DNA of 64,000 bases from Siphonodentalium dalli (taxonomy: Eukaryota; Mollusca; Scaphopoda; Gadilida; Siphonodentaliidae): the NCBI GenBank assembly GCA_032622095.1, contig CP136062.1:12425710-12489709 (forward strand), written 5' to 3'. Positions 39,892-53,868 of the stretch are shown one piece after another; the stretch's first letter is position 1; the number at the start of each line of letters is the position of its first letter. The notes beneath the pieces are model-generated. The model was not told where the DNA came from, did not search any database, and saw only the letters and a program-made list of their open reading frames with translations. The position numbers and the translations under genes were made by a program.

Positions 39892-40342
39892 GGTTACACT
39901 GGTGTAAATAAGGTTCCGAGTGACATCTAGCGGATGCGGGAGGAATATATAGGAGAGAATAAAATAGACACTGGGCCCTGATTGGTCAATAGCCTTGTGT
40001 GCTTTTCACATAAAAAAATCATCACACCTCTTCCCTATGATTTCCCATAGGTAAAATAACCATTGGCACAGGAATTAACCCTTTGTAGTGAAGTTTGAAT
40101 TTTTTGGTGTGGTCTAAAATATGACTGTATTTTTTTATGCGGTTCTGACACTAGTTACGAAAACATAAGATTTAAAGGCGAATTCCCTGCTAGACAGACA
40201 TGATTTTTTTGTGTAAAAAGTTTCCCAAAATGTCAATTTTTCAGATTTAAAGAAAATTTTGGACCCAACATTTATATTGGCAACACTATACGCTAAAACG
40301 TTAGCACTGAGGCCTATGGAAAACATTTACACCAGTGTAACC
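39892..40342 (+). mobile_element. MITE-like element copy 26
   Basis: Full copy. Marker base 40014 is A. Confidence 0.85.
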
Positions 40343-41244
40343 TAAAGGGAAAAAATAGCTTTTTATCATTTTTGATTCCTGGGAGTCACTTTAAAGCATT
40401 TTAATGCATTTTACAGAGCCTGGTATTTCAGTCCAATGAATATCTCATGCTTGATGTGGCTATTCTTGCTGCTGATGCCTTCTTTCACTTACATCAGCCA
40501 AAAAAATAGTAAGATTTTTCATAAAAAATGCCAATTTTTCAAGGTATTTTCAAAATTTTTCAAGGTGGTAATAGTCACATGATAATGCAAATGACCCATA
40601 ACATGGGCATGTCAACGACACATAATTCAATTGTTATAAGAACCTAATTTAACAAGTATTTTGGATTTTATAGCCAGTGATATACATATATATATCATAA
40701 AAGTGTGTCATTTCCACTGGTGGGTATGGTCATTTGAAGGTTAATAGCACTAAAACTTGGACACATTTAAGAAAATGCTTCAGCAATTCAAAGAGAGCAT
40801 ATCTTTATTCAACTAATTCAATGTACACCCACATCCAGTTATCTTGGATCACCCTTGCAGACCTGAAAATGTCATATTTTATTCTTCAATGTGCTGATAA
40901 AGTCATGCGCTTGATGCTCAGCTGATCAGATCTGGACTCAATGACCTCACATCACCAGAAGTTCTCTCATGGAAAGAATATTGAACAGTCTTCCATAGCT
41001 GATCCAAGTTTGCAACACCAGACCCCTAAAACTGAGTGAAAATGGGGCCTGAACATGACTGGTGGTGGAAAATTGTGCTTTTTTGATGAATAATTTGTTA
41101 AAGGGGGTGGGGTTAAATTGTGTGTGATAAATAAAGAACCACAGAAGTGATATTGTTTTTGAACACATTTTTTCCATTGATGGGAAATTCTGAAGAAATG
41201 TAGGGAGTTACAATTATTCCGCGAAAAAGCGGGCTATCGCTTTA

Positions 41245-41695
41245 GGTTACACTGGTGTAAATAAGGTTCCGAGTGACATCTAGCGGATGCGGGAGGAATA
41301 TATAGGAGAGAATAAAATAGACACTGGGCCCTGATTGGTCAATAGCCTTGTGTGCTTTTCACATAAAAAAATCATCACACCTCTTCCCTATGATTTCCCA
41401 TAGGTAAAATAACCATTGGCACAGGAATTAACCCTTTGTAGTGAAGTTTGAATTTTTTGGTGTGGTCTAAAATATGACTGTATTTTTTTATGCGGTTCTG
41501 ACACTAGTTACGAAAACATAAGATTTAAAGGCGAATTCCCTGCTAGACAGACATGATTTTTTTGTGTAAAAAGTTTCCCAAAATGTCAATTTTTCAGATT
41601 TAAAGAAAATTTTGGACCCAACATTTATATTGGCAACACTATACGCTAAAACGTTAGCACTGAGGCCTATGGAAAACATTTACACCAGTGTAACC
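41245..41695 (+). mobile_element. MITE-like element copy 27
   Basis: Full copy. Marker base 41367 is A. Confidence 0.85.
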
Positions 41696-41840
41696 TAAAG
41701 GGAAAAAATAGCTTTTTATCATTTTTGATTCCTGGGAGTCACTTTAAAGCATTTTAATGCATTTTACAGAGCCTGGTATTTCAGTCCAATGAATATCTCA
41801 TGCTTGATGTGGCTATTCTTGCTGCTGATGCCTTCTTTCA

Positions 41841-42118
41841 CTTTACATCAGCCAAAAAAATAGTAAGATTTTTCATAAAAAATGCCAATTTTTCAAGGTA
41901 TTTTCAAAATTTTTCAAGGTGGTAATAGTCACATGATAATGCAAATGACCCATAACATGGGCATGTCAACGACACATAATTCAATTGTTATAAGAACCTA
42001 ATTTAACAAGTATTTTGGATTTTATAGCCAGTGATATACATATATATATCATAAAAGTGTGTCATTTCCACTGGTGGGTATGGTCATTTGAAGGTTAATA
42101 GCACTAAAACTTGGACAT
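41841..42118 (+). repeat. Block duplicated at +10,348 bp, copy 2
   Basis: Partner of 31493-31770. The same unit then carries private changes at 42439 (G to T) and 42540 (A to T). Confidence 0.75.
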
Positions 42119-42598
42119 ATTTAAGAAAATGCTTCAGCAATTCAAAGAGAGCATATCTTTATTCAACTAATTCAATGTACACCCACATCCAGTTATCTTG
42201 GATCACCCTTGCAGACCTGAAAATGTCATATTTTATTCTTCAATGTGCTGATAAAGTCATGCGCTTGATGCTCAGCTGATCAGATCTGGACTCAATGACC
42301 TCACATCACCAGAAGTTCTCTCATGGAAAGAATATTGAACAGTCTTCCATAGCTGATCCAAGTTTGCAACACCAGACCCCTAAAACTGAGTGAAAATGGG
42401 GCCTGAACATGACTGGTGGTGGAAAATTGTGCTTTTTTTATGAATAATTTGTTAAAGGGGGTGGGGTTAAATTGTGTGTGATAAATAAAGAACCACAGAA
42501 GTGATATTGTTTTTGAACACATTTTTTCCATTGATGGGATATTCTGAAGAAATGTAGGGAGTTACAATTATTCCGCGAAAAAGCGGGCTATCGCTTTA

Positions 42599-43049
42599 GG
42601 TTACACTGGTGTAAATAAGGTTCCGAGTGACATCTAGCGGATGCGGGAGGAATATATAGGAGAGAATAAAATAGACACTGGGCCCTGATTGGTCAATAGC
42701 CTTGTGTGCTTTTCACATAAAAAAATCATCACACCTCTTCCCTATGATTTCCCATAGGTAAAATAACCATTGGCACAGGAATTAACCCTTTGTAGTGAAG
42801 TTTGAATTTTTTGGTGTGGTCTAAAATATGACTGTATTTTTTTATGCGGTTCTGACACTAGTTACGAAAACATAAGATTTAAAGGCGAATTCCCTGCTAG
42901 ACAGACATGATTTTTTTGTGTAAAAAGTTTCCCAAAATGTCAATTTTTCAGATTTAAAGAAAATTTTGGACCCAACATTTATATTGGCAACACTATACGC
43001 TAAAACGTTAGCACTGAGGCCTATGGAAAACATTTACACCAGTGTAACC
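42599..43049 (+). mobile_element. MITE-like element copy 28
   Basis: Full copy. Marker base 42721 is A. Confidence 0.85.
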
Positions 43050-43951
43050 TAAAGGGAAAAAATAGCTTTTTATCATTTTTGATTCCTGGGAGTCACTTTA
43101 AAGCATTTTAATGCATTTTACAGAGCCTGGTATTTCAGTCCAATGAATATCTCATGCTTGATGTGGCTATTCTTGCTGCTGATGCCTTCTTTCACTTACA
43201 TCAGCCAAAAAAATAGTAAGATTTTTCATAAAAAATGCCAATTTTTCAAGGTATTTTCAAAATTTTTCAAGGTGGTAATAGTCACATGATAATGCAAATG
43301 ACCCATAACATGGGCATGTCAACGACACATAATTCAATTGTTATAAGAACCTAATTTAACAAGTATTTTGGATTTTATAGCCAGTGATATACATATATAT
43401 ATCATAAAAGTGTGTCATTTCCACTGGTGGGTATGGTCATTTGAAGGTTAATAGCACTAAAACTTGGACACATTTAAGAAAATGCTTCAGCAATTCAAAG
43501 AGAGCATATCTTTATTCAACTAATTCAATGTACACCCACATCCAGTTATCTTGGATCACCCTTGCAGACCTGAAAATGTCATATTTTATTCTTCAATGTG
43601 CTGATAAAGTCATGCGCTTGATGCTCAGCTGATCAGATCTGGACTCAATGACCTCACATCACCAGAAGTTCTCTCATGGAAAGAATATTGAACAGTCTTC
43701 CATAGCTGATCCAAGTTTGCAACACCAGACCCCTAAAACTGAGTGAAAATGGGGCCTGAACATGACTGGTGGTGGAAAATTGTGCTTTTTTGATGAATAA
43801 TTTGTTAAAGGGGGTGGGGTTAAATTGTGTGTGATAAATAAAGAACCACAGAAGTGATATTGTTTTTGAACACATTTTTTCCATTGATGGGAAATTCTGA
43901 AGAAATGTAGGGAGTTACAATTATTCCGCGAAAAAGCGGGCTATCGCTTTA

Positions 43952-44402
43952 GGTTACACTGGTGTAAATAAGGTTCCGAGTGACATCTAGCGGATGCGGG
44001 AGGAATATATAGGAGAGAATAAAATAGACACTGGGCCCTGATTGGTCAATAGCCTTGTGTGCTTTTCACATAAAAAAATCATCACACCTCTTCCCTATGA
44101 TTTCCCATAGGTAAAATAACCATTGGCACAGGAATTAACCCTTTGTAGTGAAGTTTGAATTTTTTGGTGTGGTCTAAAATATGACTGTATTTTTTTATGC
44201 GGTTCTGACACTAGTTACGAAAACATAAGATTTAAAGGCGAATTCCCTGCTAGACAGACATGATTTTTTTGTGTAAAAAGTTTCCCAAAATGTCAATTTT
44301 TCAGATTTAAAGAAAATTTTGGACCCAACATTTATATTGGCAACACTATACGCTAAAACGTTAGCACTGAGGCCTATGGAAAACATTTACACCAGTGTAA
44401 CC
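43952..44402 (+). mobile_element. MITE-like element copy 29
   Basis: Full copy, last of the ten-copy A run. Marker base 44074 is A. Confidence 0.85.
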
Positions 44403-45088
44403 TAAAGGGAAAAAATAGCTTTTTATCATTTTTGATTCCTGGGAGTCACTTTAAAGCATTTTAATGCATTTTACAGAGCCTGGTATTTCAGTCCAATGAA
44501 TATCTCATGCTTGATGTGGCTATTCTTGCTGCTGATGCCTTCTTTCACTTACATCAGCCAAAAAAATAGTAAGATTTTTCATAAAAAATGCCAATTTTTC
44601 AAGGTATTTTCAAAATTTTTCAAGGTGGTAATAGTCACATGATAATGCAAATGACCCATAACATGGGCATGTCAACGACACATAATTCAATTGTTATAAG
44701 AACCTAATTTAACAAGTATTTTGGATTTTATAGCCAGTGATATACATATATATATCATAAAAGTGTGTCATTTCCACTGGTGGGTATGGTCATTTGAAGG
44801 TTAATAGCACTAAAACTTGGACACATTTAAGAAAATGCTTCAGCAATTCAAAGAGAGCATATCTTTATTCAACTAATTCAATGTACACCCACATCCAGTT
44901 ATCTTGGATCACCCTTGCAGACCTGAAAATGTCATATTTTATTCTTCAATGTGCTGATAAAGTCATGCGCTTGATGCTCAGCTGATCAGATCTGGACTCA
45001 ATGACCTCACATCACCAGAAGTTCTCTCATGGAAAGAATATTGAACAGTCTTCCATAGCTGATCCAAGTTTGCAACACCAGACCCCTA

Positions 45089-45092
45089 TTAA
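45089..45092 (+). other. 4 bp insertion (TTAA) in the core
   Basis: CCCCTAAAACTG has become CCCCTATTAAAAACTG; the exact placement is ambiguous. It breaks the minus-strand 76-codon frame present in the other units. Confidence 0.9.
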
Positions 45093-45304
45093 AAACTGAG
45101 TGAAAATGGGGCCTGAACATGACTGGTGGTGGAAAATTGTGCTTTTTTGATGAATAATTTGTTAAAGGGGGTGGGGTTAAATTGTGTGTGATAAATAAAG
45201 AACCACAGAAGTGATATTGTTTTTGAACACATTTTTTCCATTGATGGGAAATTCTGAAGAAATGTAGGGAGTTACAATTATTCCGCGAAAAAGCGGGCTA
45301 TCGC

Positions 45305-45309
45305 TTTAA
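45305..45309 (+). other. Empty element site, junction TTTAA
   Basis: Unit starting at 44794. The same unit has a 4 bp insertion at 45089. It is followed by the rare A at 45535. Confidence 0.9.
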
Positions 45310-46207
45310 GGGAAAAAATAGCTTTTTATCATTTTTGATTCCTGGGAGTCACTTTAAAGCATTTTAATGCATTTTACAGAGCCTGGTATTTCAGTCCAAT
45401 GAATATCTCATGCTTGATGTGGCTATTCTTGCTGCTGATGCCTTCTTTCACTTACATCAGCCAAAAAAATAGTAAGATTTTTCATAAAAAATGCCAATTT
45501 TTCAAGGTATTTTCAAAATTTTTCAAGGTGGTAAAAGTCACATGATAATGCAAATGACCCATAACATGGGCATGTCAACGACACATAATTCAATTGTTAT
45601 AAGAACCTAATTTAACAAGTATTTTGGATTTTATAGCCAGTGATATACATATATATATCATAAAAGTGTGTCATTTCCACTGGTGGGTATGGTCATTTGA
45701 AGGTTAATAGCACTAAAACTTGGACACATTTAAGAAAATGCTTCAGCAATTCAAAGAGAGCATATCTTTATTCAACTAATTCAATGTACACCCACATCCA
45801 GTTATCTTGGATCACCCTTGCAGACCTGAAAATGTCATATTTTATTCTTCAATGTGCTGATAAAGTCATGCGCTTGATGCTCAGCTGATCAGATCTGGAC
45901 TCAATGACCTCACATCACCAGAAGTTCTCTCATGGAAAGAATATTGAACAGTCTTCCATAGCTGATCCAAGTTTGCAACACCAGACCCCTAAAACTGAGT
46001 GAAAATGGGGCCTGAACATGACTGGTGGTGGAAAATTGTGCTTTTTTGATGAATAATTTGTTAAAGGGGGTGGGGTTAAATTGTGTGTGATAAATAAAGA
46101 ACCACAGAAGTGATATTGTTTTTGAACACATTTTTTCCATTGATGGGAAATTCTGAAGAAATGTAGGGAGTTACAATTATTCCGCGAAAAAGCGGGCTAT
46201 CGCTTTA

Positions 46208-46658
46208 GGTTACACTGGTGTAAATAAGGTTCCGAGTGACATCTAGCGGATGCGGGAGGAATATATAGGAGAGAATAAAATAGACACTGGGCCCTGATTG
46301 GTCAATAGCCTTGTGTGCTTTTCACATAACAAAATCATCACACCTCTTCCCTATGATTTCCCATAGGTAAAATAACCATTGGCACAGGAATTAACCCTTT
46401 GTAGTGAAGTTTGAATTTTTTGGTGTGGTCTAAAATATGACTGTATTTTTTTATGCGGTTCTGACACTAGTTACGAAAACATAAGATTTAAAGGCGAATT
46501 CCCTGCTAGACAGACATGATTTTTTTGTGTAAAAAGTTTCCCAAAATGTCAATTTTTCAGATTTAAAGAAAATTTTGGACCCAACATTTATATTGGCAAC
46601 ACTATACGCTAAAACGTTAGCACTGAGGCCTATGGAAAACATTTACACCAGTGTAACC
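46208..46658 (+). mobile_element. MITE-like element copy 30
   Basis: Full copy. Marker base 46330 is C, an abrupt switch from the A run. Confidence 0.85.
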
Positions 46659-47560
46659 TAAAGGGAAAAAATAGCTTTTTATCATTTTTGATTCCTGGGA
46701 GTCACTTTAAAGCATTTTAATGCATTTTACAGAGCCTGGTATTTCAGTCCAATGAATATCTCATGCTTGATGTGGCTATTCTTGCTGCTGATGCCTTCTT
46801 TCACTTACATCAGCCAAAAAAATAGTAAGATTTTTCATAAAAAATGCCAATTTTTCAAGGTATTTTCAAAAATTTTCAAGGTGGTAAAAGTCACATGATA
46901 ATGCAAATGACCCATAACATGGGCATGTCAACGACACATAATTCAATTGTTATAAGAACCTAATTTAACAAGTATTTTGGATTTTATAGCCAGTGATATA
47001 CATATATATATCATAAAAGTGTGTCATTTCCACTGGTGGGTATGGTCATTTGAAGGTTAATAGCACTAAAACTTGGACACATTTAAGAAAATGCTTCAGC
47101 AATTCAAAGAGAGCATATCTTTATTCAACTAATTCAATGTACACCCACATCCAGTTATCTTGGATCACCCTTGCAGACCTGAAAATGTCATATTTTATTC
47201 TTCAATGTGCTGATAAAGTCATGCGCTTGATGCTCAGCTGATCAGATCTGGACTCAATGACCTCACATCACCAGAAGTTCTCTCATGGAAAGAATATTGA
47301 ACAGTCTTCCATAGCTGATCCAAGTTTGCAACACCAGACCCCTAAAACTGAGTGAAAATGGGGCCTGAACATGACTGGTGGTGGAAAATTGTGCTTTTTT
47401 GATGAATAATTTGTTAAAGGGGGTGGGGTTAAATTGTGTGTGATAAATAAAGAACCACAGAAGTGATATTGTTTTTGAACACATTTTTTCCATTGATGGG
47501 AAATTCTGAAGAAATGTAGGGAGTTACAATTATTCCGCGAAAAAGCGGGCTATCGCTTTA

Positions 47561-48011
47561 GGTTACACTGGTGTAAATAAGGTTCCGAGTGACATCTAGC
47601 GGATGCGGGAGGAATATATAGGAGAGAATAAAATAGACACTGGGCCCTGATTGGTCAATAGCCTTGTGTGCTTTTCACATAACAAAATCATCACACCTCT
47701 TCCCTATGATTTCCCATAGGTAAAATAACCATTGGCACAGGAATTAACCCTTTGTAGTGAAGTTTGAATTTTTTGGTGTGGTCTAAAATATGACTGTATT
47801 TTTTTATGCGGTTCTGACACTAGTTACGAAAACATAAGATTTAAAGGCGAATTCCCTGCTAGACAGACATGATTTTTTTGTGTAAAAAGTTTCCCAAAAT
47901 GTCAATTTTTCAGATTTAAAGAAAATTTTGGACCCAACATTTATATTGGCAACACTATACGCTAAAACGTTAGCACTGAGGCCTATGGAAAACATTTACA
48001 CCAGTGTAACC
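47561..48011 (+). mobile_element. MITE-like element copy 31
   Basis: Full copy. Marker base 47683 is C. Confidence 0.85.
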
Positions 48012-48909
48012 TAAAGGGAAAAAATAGCTTTTTATCATTTTTGATTCCTGGGAGTCACTTTAAAGCATTTTAATGCATTTTACAGAGCCTGGTATTTCAG
48101 TCCAATGAATATCTCATGCTTGATGTGGCTATTCTTGCTGCTGATGCCTTCTTTCACTTACATCAGCCAAAAAAATAGTAAGATTTTTCATAAAAAATGC
48201 CAATTTTTCAAGGTATTTTCAAAATTTTTCAAGGTGGTAATAGTCACATGATAATGCAAATGACCCATAACATGGGCATGTCAACGACACATAATTCAAT
48301 TGTTATAAGAACCTAATTTAACAAGTATTTTGGATTTTATAGCCAGTGATATACATATATATATCATAAAAGTGTGTCATTTCCACTGGTGGGTATGGTC
48401 ATTTGAAGGTTAATAGCACTAAAACTTGGACACATTTAAGAAAATGCTTCAGCAATTCAAAGAGAGCATATCTTTATTCAACTAATTCAATGTACACCCA
48501 CATCCAGTTATCTTGGATCACCCTTGCAGACCTGAAAATGTCATATTTTATTCTTCAATGTGCTGATAAAGTCATGCGCTTGATGCTCAGCTGATCAGAT
48601 CTGGACTCAATGACCTCACATCACCAGAAGTTCTCTCATGGAAAGAATATTGAACAGTCTTCCATAGCTGATCCAAGTTTGCAACACCAGACCCCTAAAA
48701 CTGAGTGAAAATGGGGCCTGAACATGACTGGTGGTGGAAAATTGTGCTTTTTTGATGAATAATTTGTTAAAGGGGGTGGGGTTAAATTGTGTGTGATAAA
48801 TAAAGAACCACAGAAGTGATATTGTTTTTGAACACATTTTTTCCATTGATGGGAAATTCTGAAGAAATGTAGGGAGTTACAATTATTCCGCGAAAAAGCG
48901 GGCTATCGC

Positions 48910-48914
48910 TTTAA
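48910..48914 (+). other. Empty element site, junction TTTAA
   Basis: Unit starting at 48403, followed by the rare A at 49140; 3605 bp after the site at 45305. Confidence 0.9.
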
Positions 48915-49812
48915 GGGAAAAAATAGCTTTTTATCATTTTTGATTCCTGGGAGTCACTTTAAAGCATTTTAATGCATTTTACAGAGCCTGGTATTTCAGT
49001 CCAATGAATATCTCATGCTTGATGTGGCTATTCTTGCTGCTGATGCCTTCTTTCACTTACATCAGCCAAAAAAATAGTAAGATTTTTCATAAAAAATGCC
49101 AATTTTTCAAGGTATTTTCAAAATTTTTCAAGGTGGTAAAAGTCACATGATAATGCAAATGACCCATAACATGGGCATGTCAACGACACATAATTCAATT
49201 GTTATAAGAACCTAATTTAACAAGTATTTTGGATTTTATAGCCAGTGATATACATATATATATCATAAAAGTGTGTCATTTCCACTGGTGGGTATGGTCA
49301 TTTGAAGGTTAATAGCACTAAAACTTGGACACATTTAAGAAAATGCTTCAGCAATTCAAAGAGAGCATATCTTTATTCAACTAATTCAATGTACACCCAC
49401 ATCCAGTTATCTTGGATCACCCTTGCAGACCTGAAAATGTCATATTTTATTCTTCAATGTGCTGATAAAGTCATGCGCTTGATGCTCAGCTGATCAGATC
49501 TGGACTCAATGACCTCACATCACCAGAAGTTCTCTCATGGAAAGAATATTGAACAGTCTTCCATAGCTGATCCAAGTTTGCAACACCAGACCCCTAAAAC
49601 TGAGTGAAAATGGGGCCTGAACATGACTGGTGGTGGAAAATTGTGCTTTTTTGATGAATAATTTGTTAAAGGGGGTGGGGTTAAATTGTGTGTGATAAAT
49701 AAAGAACCACAGAAGTGATATTGTTTTTGAACACATTTTTTCCATTGATGGGAAATTCTGAAGAAATGTAGGGAGTTACAATTATTCCGCGAAAAAGCGG
49801 GCTATCGCTTTA

Positions 49813-50263
49813 GGTTACACTGGTGTAAATAAGGTTCCGAGTGACATCTAGCGGATGCGGGAGGAATATATAGGAGAGAATAAAATAGACACTGGGCCCT
49901 GATTGGTCAATAGCCTTGTGTGCTTTTCACATAACAAAATCATCACACCTCTTCCCTATGATTTCCCATAGGTAAAATAACCATTGGCACAGGAATTAAC
50001 CCTTTGTAGTGAAGTTTGAATTTTTTGGTGTGGTCTAAAATATGACTGTATTTTTTTATGCGGTTCTGACACTAGTTACGAAAACATAAGATTTAAAGGC
50101 GAATTCCCTGCTAGACAGACATGATTTTTTTGTGTAAAAAGTTTCCCAAAATGTCAATTTTTCAGATTTAAAGAAAATTTTGGACCCAACATTTATATTG
50201 GCAACACTATACGCTAAAACGTTAGCACTGAGGCCTATGGAAAACATTTACACCAGTGTAACC
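49813..50263 (+). mobile_element. MITE-like element copy 32
   Basis: Full copy. Marker base 49935 is C. Confidence 0.85.
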
Positions 50264-50709
50264 TAAAGGGAAAAAATAGCTTTTTATCATTTTTGATTCC
50301 TGGGAGTCACTTTAAAGCATTTTAATGCATTTTACAGAGCCTGGTATTTCAGTCCAATGAATATCTCATGCTTGATGTGGCTATTCTTGCTGCTGATGCC
50401 TTCTTTCACTTACATCAGCCAAAAAAATAGTAAGATTTTTCATAAAAAATGCCAATTTTTCAAGGTATTTTCAAAATTTTTCAAGGTGGTAATAGTCACA
50501 TGATAATGCAAATGACCCATAACATGGGCATGTCAACGACACATAATTCAATTGTTATAAGAACCTAATTTAACAAGTATTTTGGATTTTATAGCCAGTG
50601 ATATACATATATATATCATAAAAGTGTGTCATTTCCACTGGTGGGTATGGTCATTTGAAGGTTAATAGCACTAAAACTTGGACACATTTAAGAAAATGCT
50701 TCAGCAATT

Positions 50710-50710
50710 T
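50710..50710 (+). other. Private C-to-T substitution in the core
   Basis: Seen only in the unit starting at 50655. A further private core change is G-to-T at 57437. Confidence 0.85.
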
Positions 50711-51165
50711 AAAGAGAGCATATCTTTATTCAACTAATTCAATGTACACCCACATCCAGTTATCTTGGATCACCCTTGCAGACCTGAAAATGTCATATTT
50801 TATTCTTCAATGTGCTGATAAAGTCATGCGCTTGATGCTCAGCTGATCAGATCTGGACTCAATGACCTCACATCACCAGAAGTTCTCTCATGGAAAGAAT
50901 ATTGAACAGTCTTCCATAGCTGATCCAAGTTTGCAACACCAGACCCCTAAAACTGAGTGAAAATGGGGCCTGAACATGACTGGTGGTGGAAAATTGTGCT
51001 TTTTTGATGAATAATTTGTTAAAGGGGGTGGGGTTAAATTGTGTGTGATAAATAAAGAACCACAGAAGTGATATTGTTTTTGAACACATTTTTTCCATTG
51101 ATGGGAAATTCTGAAGAAATGTAGGGAGTTACAATTATTCCGCGAAAAAGCGGGCTATCGCTTTA

Positions 51166-51616
51166 GGTTACACTGGTGTAAATAAGGTTCCGAGTGACAT
51201 CTAGCGGATGCGGGAGGAATATATAGGAGAGAATAAAATAGACACTGGGCCCTGATTGGTCAATAGCCTTGTGTGCTTTTCACATAAAAAAATCATCACA
51301 CCTCTTCCCTATGATTTCCCATAGGTAAAATAACCATTGGCACAGGAATTAACCCTTTGTAGTGAAGTTTGAATTTTTTGGTGTGGTCTAAAATATGACT
51401 GTATTTTTTTATGCGGTTCTGACACTAGTTACGAAAACATAAGATTTAAAGGCGAATTCCCTGCTAGACAGACATGATTTTTTTGTGTAAAAAGTTTCCC
51501 AAAATGTCAATTTTTCAGATTTAAAGAAAATTTTGGACCCAACATTTATATTGGCAACACTATACGCTAAAACGTTAGCACTGAGGCCTATGGAAAACAT
51601 TTACACCAGTGTAACC
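51166..51616 (+). mobile_element. MITE-like element copy 33
   Basis: Full copy. Marker base 51288 is A, the only A copy within the three-unit higher-order block. Confidence 0.85.
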
Positions 51617-52514
51617 TAAAGGGAAAAAATAGCTTTTTATCATTTTTGATTCCTGGGAGTCACTTTAAAGCATTTTAATGCATTTTACAGAGCCTGGTAT
51701 TTCAGTCCAATGAATATCTCATGCTTGATGTGGCTATTCTTGCTGCTGATGCCTTCTTTCACTTACATCAGCCAAAAAAATAGTAAGATTTTTCATAAAA
51801 AATGCCAATTTTTCAAGGTATTTTCAAAATTTTTCAAGGTGGTAATAGTCACATGATAATGCAAATGACCCATAACATGGGCATGTCAACGACACATAAT
51901 TCAATTGTTATAAGAACCTAATTTAACAAGTATTTTGGATTTTATAGCCAGTGATATACATATATATATCATAAAAGTGTGTCATTTCCACTGGTGGGTA
52001 TGGTCATTTGAAGGTTAATAGCACTAAAACTTGGACACATTTAAGAAAATGCTTCAGCAATTCAAAGAGAGCATATCTTTATTCAACTAATTCAATGTAC
52101 ACCCACATCCAGTTATCTTGGATCACCCTTGCAGACCTGAAAATGTCATATTTTATTCTTCAATGTGCTGATAAAGTCATGCGCTTGATGCTCAGCTGAT
52201 CAGATCTGGACTCAATGACCTCACATCACCAGAAGTTCTCTCATGGAAAGAATATTGAACAGTCTTCCATAGCTGATCCAAGTTTGCAACACCAGACCCC
52301 TAAAACTGAGTGAAAATGGGGCCTGAACATGACTGGTGGTGGAAAATTGTGCTTTTTTGATGAATAATTTGTTAAAGGGGGTGGGGTTAAATTGTGTGTG
52401 ATAAATAAAGAACCACAGAAGTGATATTGTTTTTGAACACATTTTTTCCATTGATGGGAAATTCTGAAGAAATGTAGGGAGTTACAATTATTCCGCGAAA
52501 AAGCGGGCTATCGC

Positions 52515-52519
52515 TTTAA
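52515..52519 (+). other. Empty element site, junction TTTAA
   Basis: Unit starting at 52008, followed by the rare A at 52745; 3605 bp after the site at 48910. Confidence 0.9.
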
Positions 52520-53417
52520 GGGAAAAAATAGCTTTTTATCATTTTTGATTCCTGGGAGTCACTTTAAAGCATTTTAATGCATTTTACAGAGCCTGGTATT
52601 TCAGTCCAATGAATATCTCATGCTTGATGTGGCTATTCTTGCTGCTGATGCCTTCTTTCACTTACATCAGCCAAAAAAATAGTAAGATTTTTCATAAAAA
52701 ATGCCAATTTTTCAAGGTATTTTCAAAATTTTTCAAGGTGGTAAAAGTCACATGATAATGCAAATGACCCATAACATGGGCATGTCAACGACACATAATT
52801 CAATTGTTATAAGAACCTAATTTAACAAGTATTTTGGATTTTATAGCCAGTGATATACATATATATATCATAAAAGTGTGTCATTTCCACTGGTGGGTAT
52901 GGTCATTTGAAGGTTAATAGCACTAAAACTTGGACACATTTAAGAAAATGCTTCAGCAATTCAAAGAGAGCATATCTTTATTCAACTAATTCAATGTACA
53001 CCCACATCCAGTTATCTTGGATCACCCTTGCAGACCTGAAAATGTCATATTTTATTCTTCAATGTGCTGATAAAGTCATGCGCTTGATGCTCAGCTGATC
53101 AGATCTGGACTCAATGACCTCACATCACCAGAAGTTCTCTCATGGAAAGAATATTGAACAGTCTTCCATAGCTGATCCAAGTTTGCAACACCAGACCCCT
53201 AAAACTGAGTGAAAATGGGGCCTGAACATGACTGGTGGTGGAAAATTGTGCTTTTTTGATGAATAATTTGTTAAAGGGGGTGGGGTTAAATTGTGTGTGA
53301 TAAATAAAGAACCACAGAAGTGATATTGTTTTTGAACACATTTTTTCCATTGATGGGAAATTCTGAAGAAATGTAGGGAGTTACAATTATTCCGCGAAAA
53401 AGCGGGCTATCGCTTTA

Positions 53418-53868
53418 GGTTACACTGGTGTAAATAAGGTTCCGAGTGACATCTAGCGGATGCGGGAGGAATATATAGGAGAGAATAAAATAGACACTGG
53501 GCCCTGATTGGTCAATAGCCTTGTGTGCTTTTCACATAACAAAATCATCACACCTCTTCCCTATGATTTCCCATAGGTAAAATAACCATTGGCACAGGAA
53601 TTAACCCTTTGTAGTGAAGTTTGAATTTTTTGGTGTGGTCTAAAATATGACTGTATTTTTTTATGCGGTTCTGACACTAGTTACGAAAACATAAGATTTA
53701 AAGGCGAATTCCCTGCTAGACAGACATGATTTTTTTGTGTAAAAAGTTTCCCAAAATGTCAATTTTTCAGATTTAAAGAAAATTTTGGACCCAACATTTA
53801 TATTGGCAACACTATACGCTAAAACGTTAGCACTGAGGCCTATGGAAAACATTTACACCAGTGTAACC
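53418..53868 (+). mobile_element. MITE-like element copy 34
   Basis: Full copy. Marker base 53540 is C. Confidence 0.85.
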
